64,000 nucleotides of DNA from Cellvibrionales bacterium (GTDB lineage: Bacteria; Pseudomonadota; Gammaproteobacteria; Pseudomonadales; UBA7239), in NCBI GenBank assembly GCA_016713115.1, contig JADJPU010000001.1:2294001-2358000 (forward strand), in the 5' to 3' direction. Below are positions 16,846 to 26,537 of this stretch, piece after piece. How positions within the stretch are numbered: position 1 is the stretch's first letter; every line of letters starts with the position of its first letter. The notes under the pieces were generated by a model. The model had not been told where the DNA came from. It saw only the letters and a program-made list of their open reading frames with translations, and did no database searches. A program made the position numbers and the translations under genes.

Positions 16846-17721
16846 TTATTTCCAGTTGGTTATGGCGCGCAAGCCGTTGGCAATTTCTGCCAAGCTGCGC
16901 ACAGTTTTTACGCCTGCATCTTCCAATGCTGCGAATTTCTCGTCGGCTGTGCCTTTGCCGCCAGAAATAATTGCACCAGCGTGCCCCATACGCTTGCCTT
17001 TAGGTGCCGTGACACCGGCAATGTAAGACACCACAGGCTTAGTGACATTGGCTTTGATGAAAGCTGCTGCTTCTTCTTCAGCCGAGCCGCCGATTTCGCC
17101 GATCATTACAATCGCTTCGGTTTTTGGATCGTCTTGGAACAAACGCAAGATATCGATGAAGCTGCTGCCTGGGATTGGGTCGCCGCCGATACCCACACAA
17201 GTAGACTGACCAAAACCGGCATCTGTAGTTTGCTTCACTGCTTCGTAAGTCAAAGTGCCTGAGCGCGACACAATGCCAACTTTACCCGGCAAGTGAATAT
17301 GACCAGGCATGATGCCGATTTTGCACTCACCCGGTGTAATAACACCTGGGCAGTTAGGGCCGATTAAACGCACGCCCAAATTATCGCAAGCGATTTTGCA
17401 CTCCAGCATGTCCAGTGTTGGCACGCCCTCGGTGATGCAAACAATCAACTGAATACCGTTGTTTGCCGCTTCCAAAATGGAGTCTTTGCAAAAAGCTGCT
17501 GGTACATAAATCACAGAAGCTGTCGCACCAGTGGCTGCAACGGCTTCAGCAACGGTGTTGAACACAGGCAGGCCGAGATGTTGTGTGCCGCCCTTACCTG
17601 GCGTTACGCCGCCTACCATTTTTGTGCCGTAAGCAATCGCTTGTTCTGAGTGCAGCGTGCCTTGCGAACCAGTGAAGCCTTGGCAAATTACTTTGGTGTC
17701 TTTATTGATCAAAATGCTCAT
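16846..17721 (-). CDS. sucD: Succinyl-CoA ligase [ADP-forming] subunit alpha
   Basis: The alpha subunit binds CoA and carries the phosphohistidine of the TCA-cycle enzyme that makes succinate and ATP from succinyl-CoA. The 291 residues are the usual size. Seen here are the CoA-binding N-terminus (ICQGFTGSQGTLHSEQAIAYG), the IGPNCPGVITPGECKIGIMP segment, and GKRMGHAGAIISGG with the active-site His near 247. Its ATG shares one base with the sucC stop (TAATG), so translation is coupled. Confidence 0.97.
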   Translation of the reverse strand: MSILINKDTKVICQGFTGSQGTLHSEQAIAYGTKMVGGVTPGKGGTQHLGLPVFNTVAEAVAATGATASVIYVPAAFCKDSILEAANNGIQLIVCITEGVPTLDMLECKIACDNLGVRLIGPNCPGVITPGECKIGIMPGHIHLPGKVGIVSRSGTLTYEAVKQTTDAGFGQSTCVGIGGDPIPGSSFIDILRLFQDDPKTEAIVMIGEIGGSAEEEAAAFIKANVTKPVVSYIAGVTAPKGKRMGHAGAIISGGKGTADEKFAALEDAGVKTVRSLAEIANGLRAITNWK

Positions 17722-18890
17722 TACTTGGCACCTCCGGCTGCAGCTACGACTTTTTTCGCTGCTTCAGTCAAATCATTTGCAGCAATAATATTCAGGCCAG
17801 ATTCAGCCAATTTTTTCGCACCGAGGTCTGCGTTGTTACCTTCCAAACGCACCACTACAGGCACTTTAACGCCCACTTCTTTCACCGCGCCGATGATGCC
17901 CTCTGCGATCATGTCGCAACGCACAATGCCGCCAAAAATGTTAACGAATACCGCTTTAACATTCGCATCTGACAAAATAATTTTGAAAGCTTCTGTGACG
18001 CGTTCTTTGGTTGCACCGCCGCCTACATCGAGGAAGTTTGCTGGTTTGCCACCGTGGTGGTTCACGATGTCCATGGTGCCCATCGCCAAACCAGCGCCGT
18101 TTACCATGCAGCCGATATTGCCGTCGAGGGCAACATAGTTCAGTTCCCAAGCAGCTGCGTGTGCTTCGCGTGGATCATCTTGTGAAGGATCGTGCATTGC
18201 TTGCAGATCTTTGTGGCGGTATAGCGCGTTGCCATCAACACCCAACTTGGCATCCAAGCAATGCAAGTTGCCATCTTTTTTAATGACCAGCGGGTTGACT
18301 TCAATCAGCGCCAAATCTTTTTCTTGGAACAGTTTTGCCAAACCCAGAAAAATATTGGTGAATTGTTTGATTTGATCGCCTTGCAAACCGAGTTTGAAGG
18401 CCAGTTCGCGGCCTTGATAAGGCTGTGCGCCTGTCAAAGGATCAACCGTTGCTTTCAGAATTTTTTCTGGCGTTTCGTGCGCCACTTTTTCAATTTCCAC
18501 ACCGCCTTCAGTAGAGGCCATGAACACGATGCGACGCGTTGAGCGATCGACCACCGCGCCGAGATACAGTTCTTTATCAATATCGGTGCAGGCTTCAACG
18601 AGAATTTTGCTAACCGGCTGACCGTTTTCATCTGTTTGATAAGTCACCAGACGCTTGCCCAACCACTGATCCACAAAAGCTTTGATTTCTTCCTTGGTTT
18701 TCACCAGCTTAACGCCGCCCGCTTTACCGCGACCGCCAGCGTGTACCTGTGCCTTAACCACCCACTCACTGCCGCCGATGGTTTCTGCTGCTTTCACAGC
18801 TTCTTCCGCAGAACTGACCGCGTGGCCTTTGGATACGGGCAAGCCGTACTGAGCAAACAATAATTTGCCCTGATACTCATGAAGGTTCAT
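17721..18890 (-). CDS. sucC: Succinyl-CoA ligase [ADP-forming] subunit beta
   Basis: The beta subunit has an ATP-grasp fold and sets nucleotide and succinate specificity. The 389 residues match the family. The protein starts MNLHEYQGKLLFAQYGLPVS. It has the nucleotide loop VHAGGRGKAGGVKL (about 51-64), EVNPLVIKKDG and the C-terminal VNIFGGIVRCDMIAEGI. It overlaps sucD by one base downstream. Upstream, 144 bases separate it from lpd, enough for an internal promoter, though none is clear. Confidence 0.97.
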   Translation of the reverse strand: MNLHEYQGKLLFAQYGLPVSKGHAVSSAEEAVKAAETIGGSEWVVKAQVHAGGRGKAGGVKLVKTKEEIKAFVDQWLGKRLVTYQTDENGQPVSKILVEACTDIDKELYLGAVVDRSTRRIVFMASTEGGVEIEKVAHETPEKILKATVDPLTGAQPYQGRELAFKLGLQGDQIKQFTNIFLGLAKLFQEKDLALIEVNPLVIKKDGNLHCLDAKLGVDGNALYRHKDLQAMHDPSQDDPREAHAAAWELNYVALDGNIGCMVNGAGLAMGTMDIVNHHGGKPANFLDVGGGATKERVTEAFKIILSDANVKAVFVNIFGGIVRCDMIAEGIIGAVKEVGVKVPVVVRLEGNNADLGAKKLAESGLNIIAANDLTEAAKKVVAAAGGAK

Positions 18891-19034
18891 GTTTTACCGC
18901 TCTCTGTGAATCCGGCAATGCCGGCTTTTAGGTGAATTGGTGAGCCAAACAAACAGCCACCACCCGAAAATAACGCGCGCGAATTTTACACGCAGACAGC
19001 CCGCAGCCCAACCGCTAAACGGGCAAATTGGCGG

Positions 19035-20480
19035 CTATTTGTCGCGTTTTTTCTTGTTGGCGATGTGAATGGCACGCCCATTCGCCGCCAGTGCCGCCTC
19101 ATGCACCGCTTCAGACAGTGTGGGATGCCCAAACACCATCTGGCTCAGGTCTTCCGCCGTGGCGCCAAACTCCATGGCGATGGCCACTTGCTGCGCCAGA
19201 TCTGCCGCACTTGCGCCGACGATGTGGCAGCCGAGCACGCGATCGGTTTCGGCATCCGCAATCAATTTCACCAAGCCCGTGGTGTCGTTAGCTGCCAGAG
19301 CGCGACCGGAAGCTGCAAACGGGAACAGACCCACTTTGCAATCTCTGCCCTCTGCCCTCACCTGCTCTTCCGTCTGCCCCACTGCGGCTACCTCTGGGTG
19401 TGTGTAAATCACGCTGGGAATCAAGGCGTAATTCATTTCGGCTTTATGACCGGCAATGCGCTCCGCCACCATCACGCCCTCTTCCGAGGCTTTGTGCGCC
19501 AACATTGCGCCGCGCACCAAATCACCAATCGCCCACACACCGGATACAGCCGTTGCGCAATGCGCATCCACTACAATACGGCCGCGTTCGTCCAAGGCCA
19601 CGCCGCAGCCATCAGCAAGTAAGTTTTCCGTGTTGGGACGACGACCGACGCAAACGATCACGCGATCAAATATTTCTTGCTGCGCATTGCCTTCTTTATC
19701 TTGATAAGAAACTTTAACGCTCTCATCCGCAATTTCTGTTGCCGTGACGCGTGCACCGAGGCGAATATCCAAACTCTGTCTGCCTAGTGTTTTCTTCACT
19801 TCTTTAGCAATGAACTGATCCATGCTCGGCAAAAAATTATCCAGCGCTTCCAACAGCACGACTTCACTGCCCAAGCGTTTCCACACGCTGCCCAATTCCA
19901 AACCAATCACACCCGCACCGATAATGCCAAGGCGTTTAGGTGCTGCGCTTAAATCCAGAGCGCCGGTGCTGTCGATAATCAAATTGCCGTCTGTTTTTGC
20001 AGCAGAAATTTCAACGGGTGATGAACCGGCTGCCAACACAATGTTGTCGGCTTGATAAAAAACTTCTTCACCAGCTTCCGTGGTTACTGCCACAGTTTTA
20101 TTTGCCAACAGTTTTGCTGAACCTTTGATATGCGTAACACCATTGGCTTTGAATAATTGCGCAATACCGGTAGTGAGTTGTTTAACGATACCGTCTTTGC
20201 GCTGCTGCATTGCATGCACATCAATGGACACAGTGCCGGTTTGAATGCCGTGCACGGCTAAAGATTCACAGGCTTCGTGGTATTTCCACGAGCTGTCTAA
20301 CAGTGCTTTTGAAGGAATACAGCCGACATTGAGGCAAGTGCCGCCCAAAGTGGATTTGCCGTCTTTGCCTTTCATGCGTTCCACGCAGGCAGTTTTTAAG
20401 CCCAGCTGTGCCGCACGAATAGCGCCGACATACCCACCAGGGCCAGCGCCGATAAAAATGACATCAAACTTTTCGCTCAT
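19035..20480 (-). CDS. lpd: Dihydrolipoyl dehydrogenase (E3)
   Basis: A flavoenzyme that reoxidises the lipoyl arms of 2-oxoacid dehydrogenase complexes using NAD+. The 481 residues include the FAD-binding GAGPGGYVGAIRAAQLG (11-27), the redox disulfide Cys49/Cys54 in GGTCLNVGCIPSK, the NAD site GIIGAGVIGLELGSVW, and the C-terminal dimer motif HPTLSEAVHEA with the catalytic His-Glu. In pseudomonads the order is sucA-sucB-lpd-sucC-sucD. Here lpd is followed by sucCD, but the gene upstream is a divergent methyltransferase, so sucAB must lie elsewhere. Confidence 0.96.
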   Translation of the reverse strand: MSEKFDVIFIGAGPGGYVGAIRAAQLGLKTACVERMKGKDGKSTLGGTCLNVGCIPSKALLDSSWKYHEACESLAVHGIQTGTVSIDVHAMQQRKDGIVKQLTTGIAQLFKANGVTHIKGSAKLLANKTVAVTTEAGEEVFYQADNIVLAAGSSPVEISAAKTDGNLIIDSTGALDLSAAPKRLGIIGAGVIGLELGSVWKRLGSEVVLLEALDNFLPSMDQFIAKEVKKTLGRQSLDIRLGARVTATEIADESVKVSYQDKEGNAQQEIFDRVIVCVGRRPNTENLLADGCGVALDERGRIVVDAHCATAVSGVWAIGDLVRGAMLAHKASEEGVMVAERIAGHKAEMNYALIPSVIYTHPEVAAVGQTEEQVRAEGRDCKVGLFPFAASGRALAANDTTGLVKLIADAETDRVLGCHIVGASAADLAQQVAIAMEFGATAEDLSQMVFGHPTLSEAVHEAALAANGRAIHIANKKKRDK

Positions 20481-20568
20481 GAAAAACTCGCCGTGATAAC
20501 AACAGAATGGGATCGCGCCATTTTATACTGCGAATGCACAAACCACACTGATAGTTGAGCACGCAGGC

Positions 20569-21327
20569 ATGAACCATTCTGGCAAAACCTCCCTCCCCCG
20601 CGATTTATTTACGCTGTACGGTCGCCAGCCCGTGTTGGAGGCGCTGCAAAATCCTGCCATCCAACCGTATAAATTGCATTTGGCAGAATCCAACCGCAGT
20701 GGTGGTTCGCTGGATGACATTCTGAAGCTGGCGGATAACCGACAAGTGCCACAGGCTTTTCATACACGCTTGGCGCTGTCGCGTATTTCACGCAACGGCA
20801 AGCAAGATCAGGGCGTTGCGCTGGATATTCGCATGCCCAATTTGCAAAACATCGATAAACTCTGCAATGAACCTCTACCCTCGGCGCGTATGCGTTTTTT
20901 AGCACTGGATCAAATCACCAATCCACAAAATGTAGGCATGATTTTGCGCTCAGCTGCAGCAGGCGGCGTAGACGGCGTGATTATTCCCAAACAAGGTTGC
21001 GCGCGTTTAGATTCACTGGTGATTAAAGCCAGCGCAGGCACTTTTTTTCGTACGCCCATTTATGTGTGTGACAATTTACCCAACACACTGAAAAAACTAG
21101 CCAGTAATGGCATGCAGATTTGTTTGATGGCTGCGGATGCCAAGCAAACTTTATTTGCACACCAAACAAATCAATCTTGTATTTTCGTTTTAGGCAATGA
21201 AACGGACGGCGTATCAAAAGATATTCGCACCCTGCCACACATAGCGATCAGCATTCCTATGGCGAATGGCATCGAATCACTCAATGTGGCTATGACGGCG
21301 ACCTTGATTGCCTATCACAAACAATAA
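20569..21327 (+). CDS. SpoU/TrmH-family RNA 2'-O-ribose methyltransferase
   Basis: The protein has 252 residues. A short substrate-binding N-terminus (LYGRQPVLEALQNP) precedes the SPOUT domain. Its motif 1 is LDQITNPQNVGMILRSAAAGGVDGVI, motif 2 is FVLGNETDGVS, and motif 3 is ISIPMANGIESLNVAMT. These three motifs form the knotted SAM site. Relatives include RlmB (23S rRNA G2251) and TrmH. The N-terminus is shorter and more divergent than in RlmB, so I do not choose among them. It is transcribed divergently from lpd and ends 4 bases from the convergent EAL gene. Confidence 0.88.
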   Translation: MNHSGKTSLPRDLFTLYGRQPVLEALQNPAIQPYKLHLAESNRSGGSLDDILKLADNRQVPQAFHTRLALSRISRNGKQDQGVALDIRMPNLQNIDKLCNEPLPSARMRFLALDQITNPQNVGMILRSAAAGGVDGVIIPKQGCARLDSLVIKASAGTFFRTPIYVCDNLPNTLKKLASNGMQICLMAADAKQTLFAHQTNQSCIFVLGNETDGVSKDIRTLPHIAISIPMANGIESLNVAMTATLIAYHKQ

Positions 21328-21331
21328 GAAA

Positions 21332-23054
21332 TCAACCCATTGCTTGGATTTGTTTTTGTTCAGCGTGCAAAATGTCTGAAAACGCGCTAGTGGGGACCGG
21401 CTTAGAAAAATGGTAGCCCTGATAAATATCGCACTTTCTTCCAGCAAGGAACTGCAATATTTCGTGACTTTCTACGCCTTCCGCAATCACCTTCATGTGC
21501 AGGTTGTGCGACAAGCCAATAATTGCAGAGGCGATAACCGCATCATCTTCGTTGTTGATGAGATCGCGCACAAACGACTGGTCGATTTTTAAATAATCGA
21601 TAGGAAATTTCTTCAGGTAACTCAAAGAAGAATAACCCGTACCGAAATCATCAATGGATAAATTCACACCCATTTCTTTCAGCGTTTGCAGGATTTGCTG
21701 ACTCAACAGCGTGTCCTCCATCAGCGTTCCCTCAGTGAGCTCCAGATCCAGCATATGTGCTGGCAATCCCGTCTCAGCCAAAATATTGCCAACAGAGAAA
21801 ACTAAATCCGCACCGCGGAATTGATAGGAGGAGATATTGACGGAAATGACATGGCGTTCAGAAATTAGCCCGCTCTGCAGCCAATCTGACCACTGCTGTG
21901 CGGCAGTTTTCATTACCCATTCACCCACAGGTAACACCAAGCCGGTTTCTTCTAGCAGGTCAATAAATTGCGCGGGTGGCACTAAGCCTAAAGTGGGATG
22001 CCGCCAACGAATTAAGGCCTCTGCCCCCCGTAGCAAACCGGTTTCAACATGCACCTGTGGCTGATAAAACAATTCAAATTCTGCACGCGCGAGTGCTTGG
22101 TATAAGTTTTGTTCCAGTTGGTTGCGCGACTCGGACTCATCGCCCAACTCAGCCACATAAAACTGATATTTGTTGCGACCTAAACTTTTGGCGCGACTCA
22201 TTGCGGCATCGGCTTTACGAATCAACATTTCACCACGCCCATCGCAGTCGCGAGAAAACACAATGCCGATACTGGAGCCGACATACATTTCGTGGCGGTT
22301 GATGTTAAATGGCTTTAACAGGGATTCGATAATGTTTTGCGCCACGGCAGCAGCTTCATTTCTTGACTCTAAGTTTTCCATCAGGATGACAAACTCATCA
22401 CTGCCGTAACGAGCGATCAAATCTTGTCGGCGAGTGGCTTTTCGAATTCTATCGGCAGCACTTTGCAACAACATGTCACCAGTGACATGTCCAAAGGTGT
22501 CATTAATAATTTTGAAACGATCCAAATCAACAAACAGTAGTGCCAACAAAGTATTGTCTCGGCGTGCACGCACCAAGCCCTGCTCTAAGCGGTCATTCAA
22601 TAACGAACGGTTTGCCAAATTGGTGAGCGAATCGTGATAGGCAATATGTGATAACGCTTGTTCTGCTTGATTGCGCGCCTTGCGTGTTTCCACATCGCGC
22701 AGTTCGCGCTCAATGGCAGGAATTAAACGCGCCAAGCGATCTTTCATTATGTAGTCATTTGCGCCACTTTTCATGGCATTCACGGCGACAACTTCATCAA
22801 TCGTGCCGGAAACAATAATGATTGGAACATCCAAGCCGGATTTTTTACCCTATCCAAAACATCGGTAGAGTTAAAACCAGGCAGTGTGTGATCGGCAATA
22901 ACTAATTGCCAATGATGTTGTTCCAGTGCTTTTCTAAAGCAGCAAGGCTATCAACACGCTCAAATTGCAGCACATAGCCGTTTTTATTCAATTCGCGAAC
23001 AAGCAGAAGCGTATCGTCTTCGCTGTCGTCGATTATCAGAACATTCAGATACAT
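21332..23054 (-). CDS. Receiver-GGDEF-EAL cyclic-di-GMP signalling protein, frameshifted twice as sequenced
   Basis: The restored protein has about 574 residues: a receiver domain (1-120, starting MYLNVLIIDDSEDD, with phospho-acceptor region VIADHTLP), then a GGDEF domain and an EAL domain. The GGDEF signature reads RYGSDEF, with Ser at the second Gly, so cyclase activity is uncertain. The EAL domain keeps GAEALIRW and DFGTGYSSLSYLKKFPID, so phosphodiesterase activity is likely. The longest open stretch begins only at 22834. The first 70 codons are out of frame because of two breaks on the coding strand, at A-runs 22930-22933 (four, five needed) and 22841-22846 (six, seven needed). A lone response regulator lies 26 bases upstream. 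Confidence 0.85.
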
Positions 23055-23080
23055 ACAGTCTCAAACTCTTTGTGTTCAGA

Positions 23081-23530
23081 TCAGTTGCTATTAATGGATA
23101 AATTGGGTGTGCGGTTAACTTGTATCCAGTATTTCGCTAAATCATGAATAACTTCAGCAAACTCATCAAAGTTAACGGGCTTTTGTACATAGCTGTTCGC
23201 ACCCAAGCTGTAGCCGGCAATGATGTCGGTTTCTTGGCGCGAAGATGTCATCAACACCACAGGGTGGTAGCGTGTGCGCGGATCCTGTCGAACACGGCGC
23301 AGCACATCCAAGCCATTAAGCTTGGGGAGTTTCATATCCAGTAAGATCAGGCGTGGCTGCTCGCGGGTGTCGCGCTCACTGTATTGGCCGCCGCCGAACA
23401 GGTAGTCCAAGGCTTCTGCGCCATCACGAACCACCACTACTTCCTGTACATACTCGCAACTACGCAGCGCACGCAGTGCCAAAATCTCATCGTCCGCGTT
23501 GTCTTCCACCAAAAGGATCGTGTTTTGCAT
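23081..23530 (-). CDS. Stand-alone CheY-like response regulator (Rcp1 type)
   Basis: A single receiver domain of 149 residues with no output domain. The acidic pocket is in LLVEDNADDE (about 7-16), the phospho-accepting Asp in ILLDMKLPKLNG, the Thr/Ser switch in LMTSS and the Lys in VQKPVNFDEF. The long FGGGQYSERDTREQPR loop before the Asp is typical of Rcp1-like regulators that pair with phytochrome-type histidine kinases. I chose the ATG at 23530 because AGGTGA lies 8 bases upstream. A GTG at 23542 is also in frame. It probably shares a transcript with the REC-GGDEF-EAL gene 26 bases downstream. No kinase is in the window. Confidence 0.88.
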   Translation of the reverse strand: MQNTILLVEDNADDEILALRALRSCEYVQEVVVVRDGAEALDYLFGGGQYSERDTREQPRLILLDMKLPKLNGLDVLRRVRQDPRTRYHPVVLMTSSRQETDIIAGYSLGANSYVQKPVNFDEFAEVIHDLAKYWIQVNRTPNLSINSN

Positions 23531-23607
23531 GTGGTGTGTCACCTGTTGTTGGTATGATCTAGCCTCAGGCCATTGTGCTGGTGCTTGTTGTGACTAGCAA
23601 TAGCTAA

Positions 23608-25527
23608 TCAGCCGAGAAAAAGGTTTACCACCGATTCAGCAGCCATCTCCCTGGTCACTTCGGTAGCCACTGACCAATCGCCGCGTATCCAGCTGCCACC
23701 ATCGGGATCTTTTAGCACTGTACCGACACCGCCCGGATACGCCACGCGCAACGAACTATTAGCCATAAAATCATCGACAGTAGGTAGATCCATCGCTTCT
23801 AAGGCACGAATAATCGACGGGGCATCGGCAGCAAAATGGTGCACTTCTGTAGACGGATTGCCTTTACGGGGACACAGTGCTTTATCTAGTGCCAACATTA
23901 CATCAACGCGTTTGTGCAAAGCCGGTTCTGCATCGTGGGCATCCAGCCATTCATGAATCGCTGCACTGATGATATGGAAGCTATTGTCGATATCATCAAA
24001 CAGCGCCACATACAGTTCGGCACGGTTTTCATAGATTTGCAGCTTATCGTGCACAGTCATTTCATTGACAGGCGACGAGGTGATGATGTGACCGTAATGT
24101 TCTAGCAATTTTTTCAGAATCGCACGCAGCAAAGGCGATGCAGGAATACTCGCTTCCAAGGCTAAATAGCGAATGGTAAATGGCAACAAAGTGCCGTGTA
24201 CCAACACCATATGTGCGGCAATCAAGAAATAGCCTTCTAAGCCTTCTTCTACGCTAAAAGTGTGGCAGCCGATGACATATTCACCTTTCGCGCGACCATA
24301 ACCCGCCACCGGCACGGTTTCAATTTGATATTCAAAACGCTTTTCATAAAACTCAGTGCCGGGCAGCAAGTTGTAAGTAAAAATATTTACATTCGGAAAG
24401 GTGGCGATCAGTTTATCGAGATTGCGTTCGAAGTCAGCCAAGTTATCGCCGGGCAAGCCCCAAATTAGTTCTGCCGCAATCGGCACACCTGCTTCTGCCA
24501 TCGCTTTGGCGATTGGCTCGTATTCATTGGCGGCCATGTTTTTACGGTTGGACAATTCCAGCGCTAACGGCGTGAGCGTTTGTAGTGCCAATTGATAGTG
24601 TGGCAATAAACCGTGCTGATTTAGCATCAGCACTATTTCTTGTACACGCGGGTTGTGTTTTTTGGACCACGAAGTGGCAAATGTTGATGGCAAGCCAGTT
24701 TTTGTTTTCAGCTCGCAGGCGATGCGCGTTTTTTCAATATCTTCTTTCAGCGCGCCAAAGTTGGAATCAGCCAACCAAATATTAGCAATTCCAGCATTGA
24801 CGATCTTCTCCCAATCGCTGCGCGTGCGTTCCAACGGGAACTGATAAATTTTTGTGCCGAGCATACCCGTGCCCCACTCACAAAAAGAACACTTAAATGG
24901 GCAGCCGCGACTGGTTTCATACGCTACAGATTCATATAAGGGTTTTCCTTCATCATCGGTTAAAGGAATAACTTCTAAGGCCGATGGAAATACCGATAAG
25001 TCCGTGGTGCGTGCGCGCGCAGGATTTTTGACAATCGCGCCTTCTTCCACAAAAGCCAAGCCATCAATGCTGCGCCAGTTTTCTAAATGGGCTTTGTCTA
25101 GCCATTCGACAAAAGTAAATTCACCCTCACCCATCGCAATTGCATCGACAGGGTCGATCAATAAATAATCTTCCACTTGTTGCACATGCGGGCCGCCAAG
25201 GATGATCCAAATGCCAGGACAGCTCTGACGAATGCGTTTGATCAAATCAATAAACTCAGCCGCATTCCATGTGTACACGCTAAAGCCAACTATTGGCTGC
25301 AACCCTACTGCGAGCGCAGCATTGGCGGTAGCTAAACATTGCGTCAACCATTGTCCTTGAAACCATGGCTCAATATTTTCGCGCACCAAAAAATGCACGA
25401 GTTCAATCTCTGTTTCTCCTGCTGTTTTTCCGTATTTTTGAAAACAGGCTTTGAGGCCACCGGTGGTCATCGGCGCTGCGGAGAATCTTTCGCTGTCCAT
25501 ACTAAACAGCCATACCGGTCTTTTCAT
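23608..25527 (-). CDS. Radical SAM protein with B12-binding-type N-terminal domain
   Basis: The protein has 639 residues. Residues about 60-150 form a Rossmann-like cobalamin-binding-type domain (VGFSVYTWN, WIILGGPHVQQ) without the DxHxxG motif. The radical SAM core follows, with the cluster motif CPFKCSFC (Cys209, 213, 216) and strands such as AAELIWGLPGDNLADFERN. The last 200 residues are a helical domain of unknown role. These enzymes do SAM-dependent radical chemistry such as methylation or ring formation, and no substrate can be inferred. The start at 25527 overlaps the holB stop as ATGA, so it is translationally coupled to a replication gene. In pseudomonads the gene after holB is usually pilZ. 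Confidence 0.82.
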   Translation of the reverse strand: MKRPVWLFSMDSERFSAAPMTTGGLKACFQKYGKTAGETEIELVHFLVRENIEPWFQGQWLTQCLATANAALAVGLQPIVGFSVYTWNAAEFIDLIKRIRQSCPGIWIILGGPHVQQVEDYLLIDPVDAIAMGEGEFTFVEWLDKAHLENWRSIDGLAFVEEGAIVKNPARARTTDLSVFPSALEVIPLTDDEGKPLYESVAYETSRGCPFKCSFCEWGTGMLGTKIYQFPLERTRSDWEKIVNAGIANIWLADSNFGALKEDIEKTRIACELKTKTGLPSTFATSWSKKHNPRVQEIVLMLNQHGLLPHYQLALQTLTPLALELSNRKNMAANEYEPIAKAMAEAGVPIAAELIWGLPGDNLADFERNLDKLIATFPNVNIFTYNLLPGTEFYEKRFEYQIETVPVAGYGRAKGEYVIGCHTFSVEEGLEGYFLIAAHMVLVHGTLLPFTIRYLALEASIPASPLLRAILKKLLEHYGHIITSSPVNEMTVHDKLQIYENRAELYVALFDDIDNSFHIISAAIHEWLDAHDAEPALHKRVDVMLALDKALCPRKGNPSTEVHHFAADAPSIIRALEAMDLPTVDDFMANSSLRVAYPGGVGTVLKDPDGGSWIRGDWSVATEVTREMAAESVVNLFLG

Positions 25528-26537
25528 GTTCCACCTATTTTTGAGTGCGGTGCAATCCATGCAATTAATAGCGATTCAAATAACATGCGCGCATTGGGGT
25601 TGGCCGTGCTCAATGCTTTGCGGCGTGCAGCCAATAATGCGTCGTAAAAAATTAGCGTCGATGCTAGCGCTTGTGCGCTGGCTTGCTGATGCACTAACGA
25701 CAACCACCAATCCAACACCAACAGTGTGTCGTGTTTTGCCAGCGTTTCTGCTGTGGTCAAATAATCCATTTTATTCTGACGACAAGCCTGCAAAGCAGTA
25801 ATAACTTCTTTGTGTAGTGTGTCCTGGTTGTCGTTTGCCGCCGCTAGCGCTTTTAACGGCGCTAGTGCAGTAAATGCCAGCGTTGTGTTGGCGCGCTCTG
25901 CACTGATCCCTTGCAGTTCCAGCCATTGCAAAGACTGCTCGTGATCAGGTGTCGGACAAAATAAAGCCTGACAGCGGCTGCGCAGTGTGGGCAATAAACG
26001 CGATGGCTGATGCGAGATGAGAATGATGTGCGTATCTGCGCCCGGCTCTTCTAGAGTTTTCAACAGTGCATTGGCTGCATTGTGGTTGAGCCATTCTGCA
26101 GGTTCAATCAGAGCAATGCGTTTACCACCTTGATGCGCTGATTGTGTACTGAAGTGAATTAAATCACGAATACAATCAATTTTTATTTGACGACTGGGCG
26201 CAACGCTCTTTTTAGCCTTGCGACTTTTTTTATCGTCATCTTCATCGTTAACGGCGGTGCCGTAACTTGCATCTGCCAGAAAAAAATCCGGATGTGAACC
26301 TGCTACAACCATCTGACAGGCATGGCAGCCACCACACGGTAGGTTCTGCTTAGGCGTTTCACACAGTAAAGACGCAGCCAATAAGCGCGCCAAACGCCCT
26401 TTTCCGATACCTGCTACACCATGTAATAACAACGCGTGCGGTAAACGATTTTGTGTGTGTCGCTCAATAAGTGACGACCACAAGTCAGCCTGCCATGGCA
26501 GTGGCGCTAAAACCGGCAAATTGTTTGCGTTAGTCAC
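25524..26537 (-). CDS. holB: DNA polymerase III delta-prime subunit
   Basis: HolB is part of the clamp loader that opens the beta clamp at primed sites. The 337 residues contain a P-loop-like LLLHGVAGIGKGRLA (about 36-50), a zinc module CETPKQNLPCGGCHAC (about 59-74), the KTLEEPGADTHIILISHQPSRLLPTLRSRC sensor region and a C-terminal helical collar domain. A charged insert (NDEDDDKKSRKAKKS) follows the zinc module. The start overlaps tmk by 4 bases and the stop overlaps the radical SAM start. Confidence 0.93.
   Translation of the reverse strand: MTNANNLPVLAPLPWQADLWSSLIERHTQNRLPHALLLHGVAGIGKGRLARLLAASLLCETPKQNLPCGGCHACQMVVAGSHPDFFLADASYGTAVNDEDDDKKSRKAKKSVAPSRQIKIDCIRDLIHFSTQSAHQGGKRIALIEPAEWLNHNAANALLKTLEEPGADTHIILISHQPSRLLPTLRSRCQALFCPTPDHEQSLQWLELQGISAERANTTLAFTALAPLKALAAANDNQDTLHKEVITALQACRQNKMDYLTTAETLAKHDTLLVLDWWLSLVHQQASAQALASTLIFYDALLAARRKALSTANPNARMLFESLLIAWIAPHSKIGGT

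Noticed and set aside
18912..18924. CCGGC/GCCGG hairpin between lpd and sucC as a terminator
   Set aside because: On the minus strand, where the genes are read, no U-run follows; the T-run is on the wrong side.
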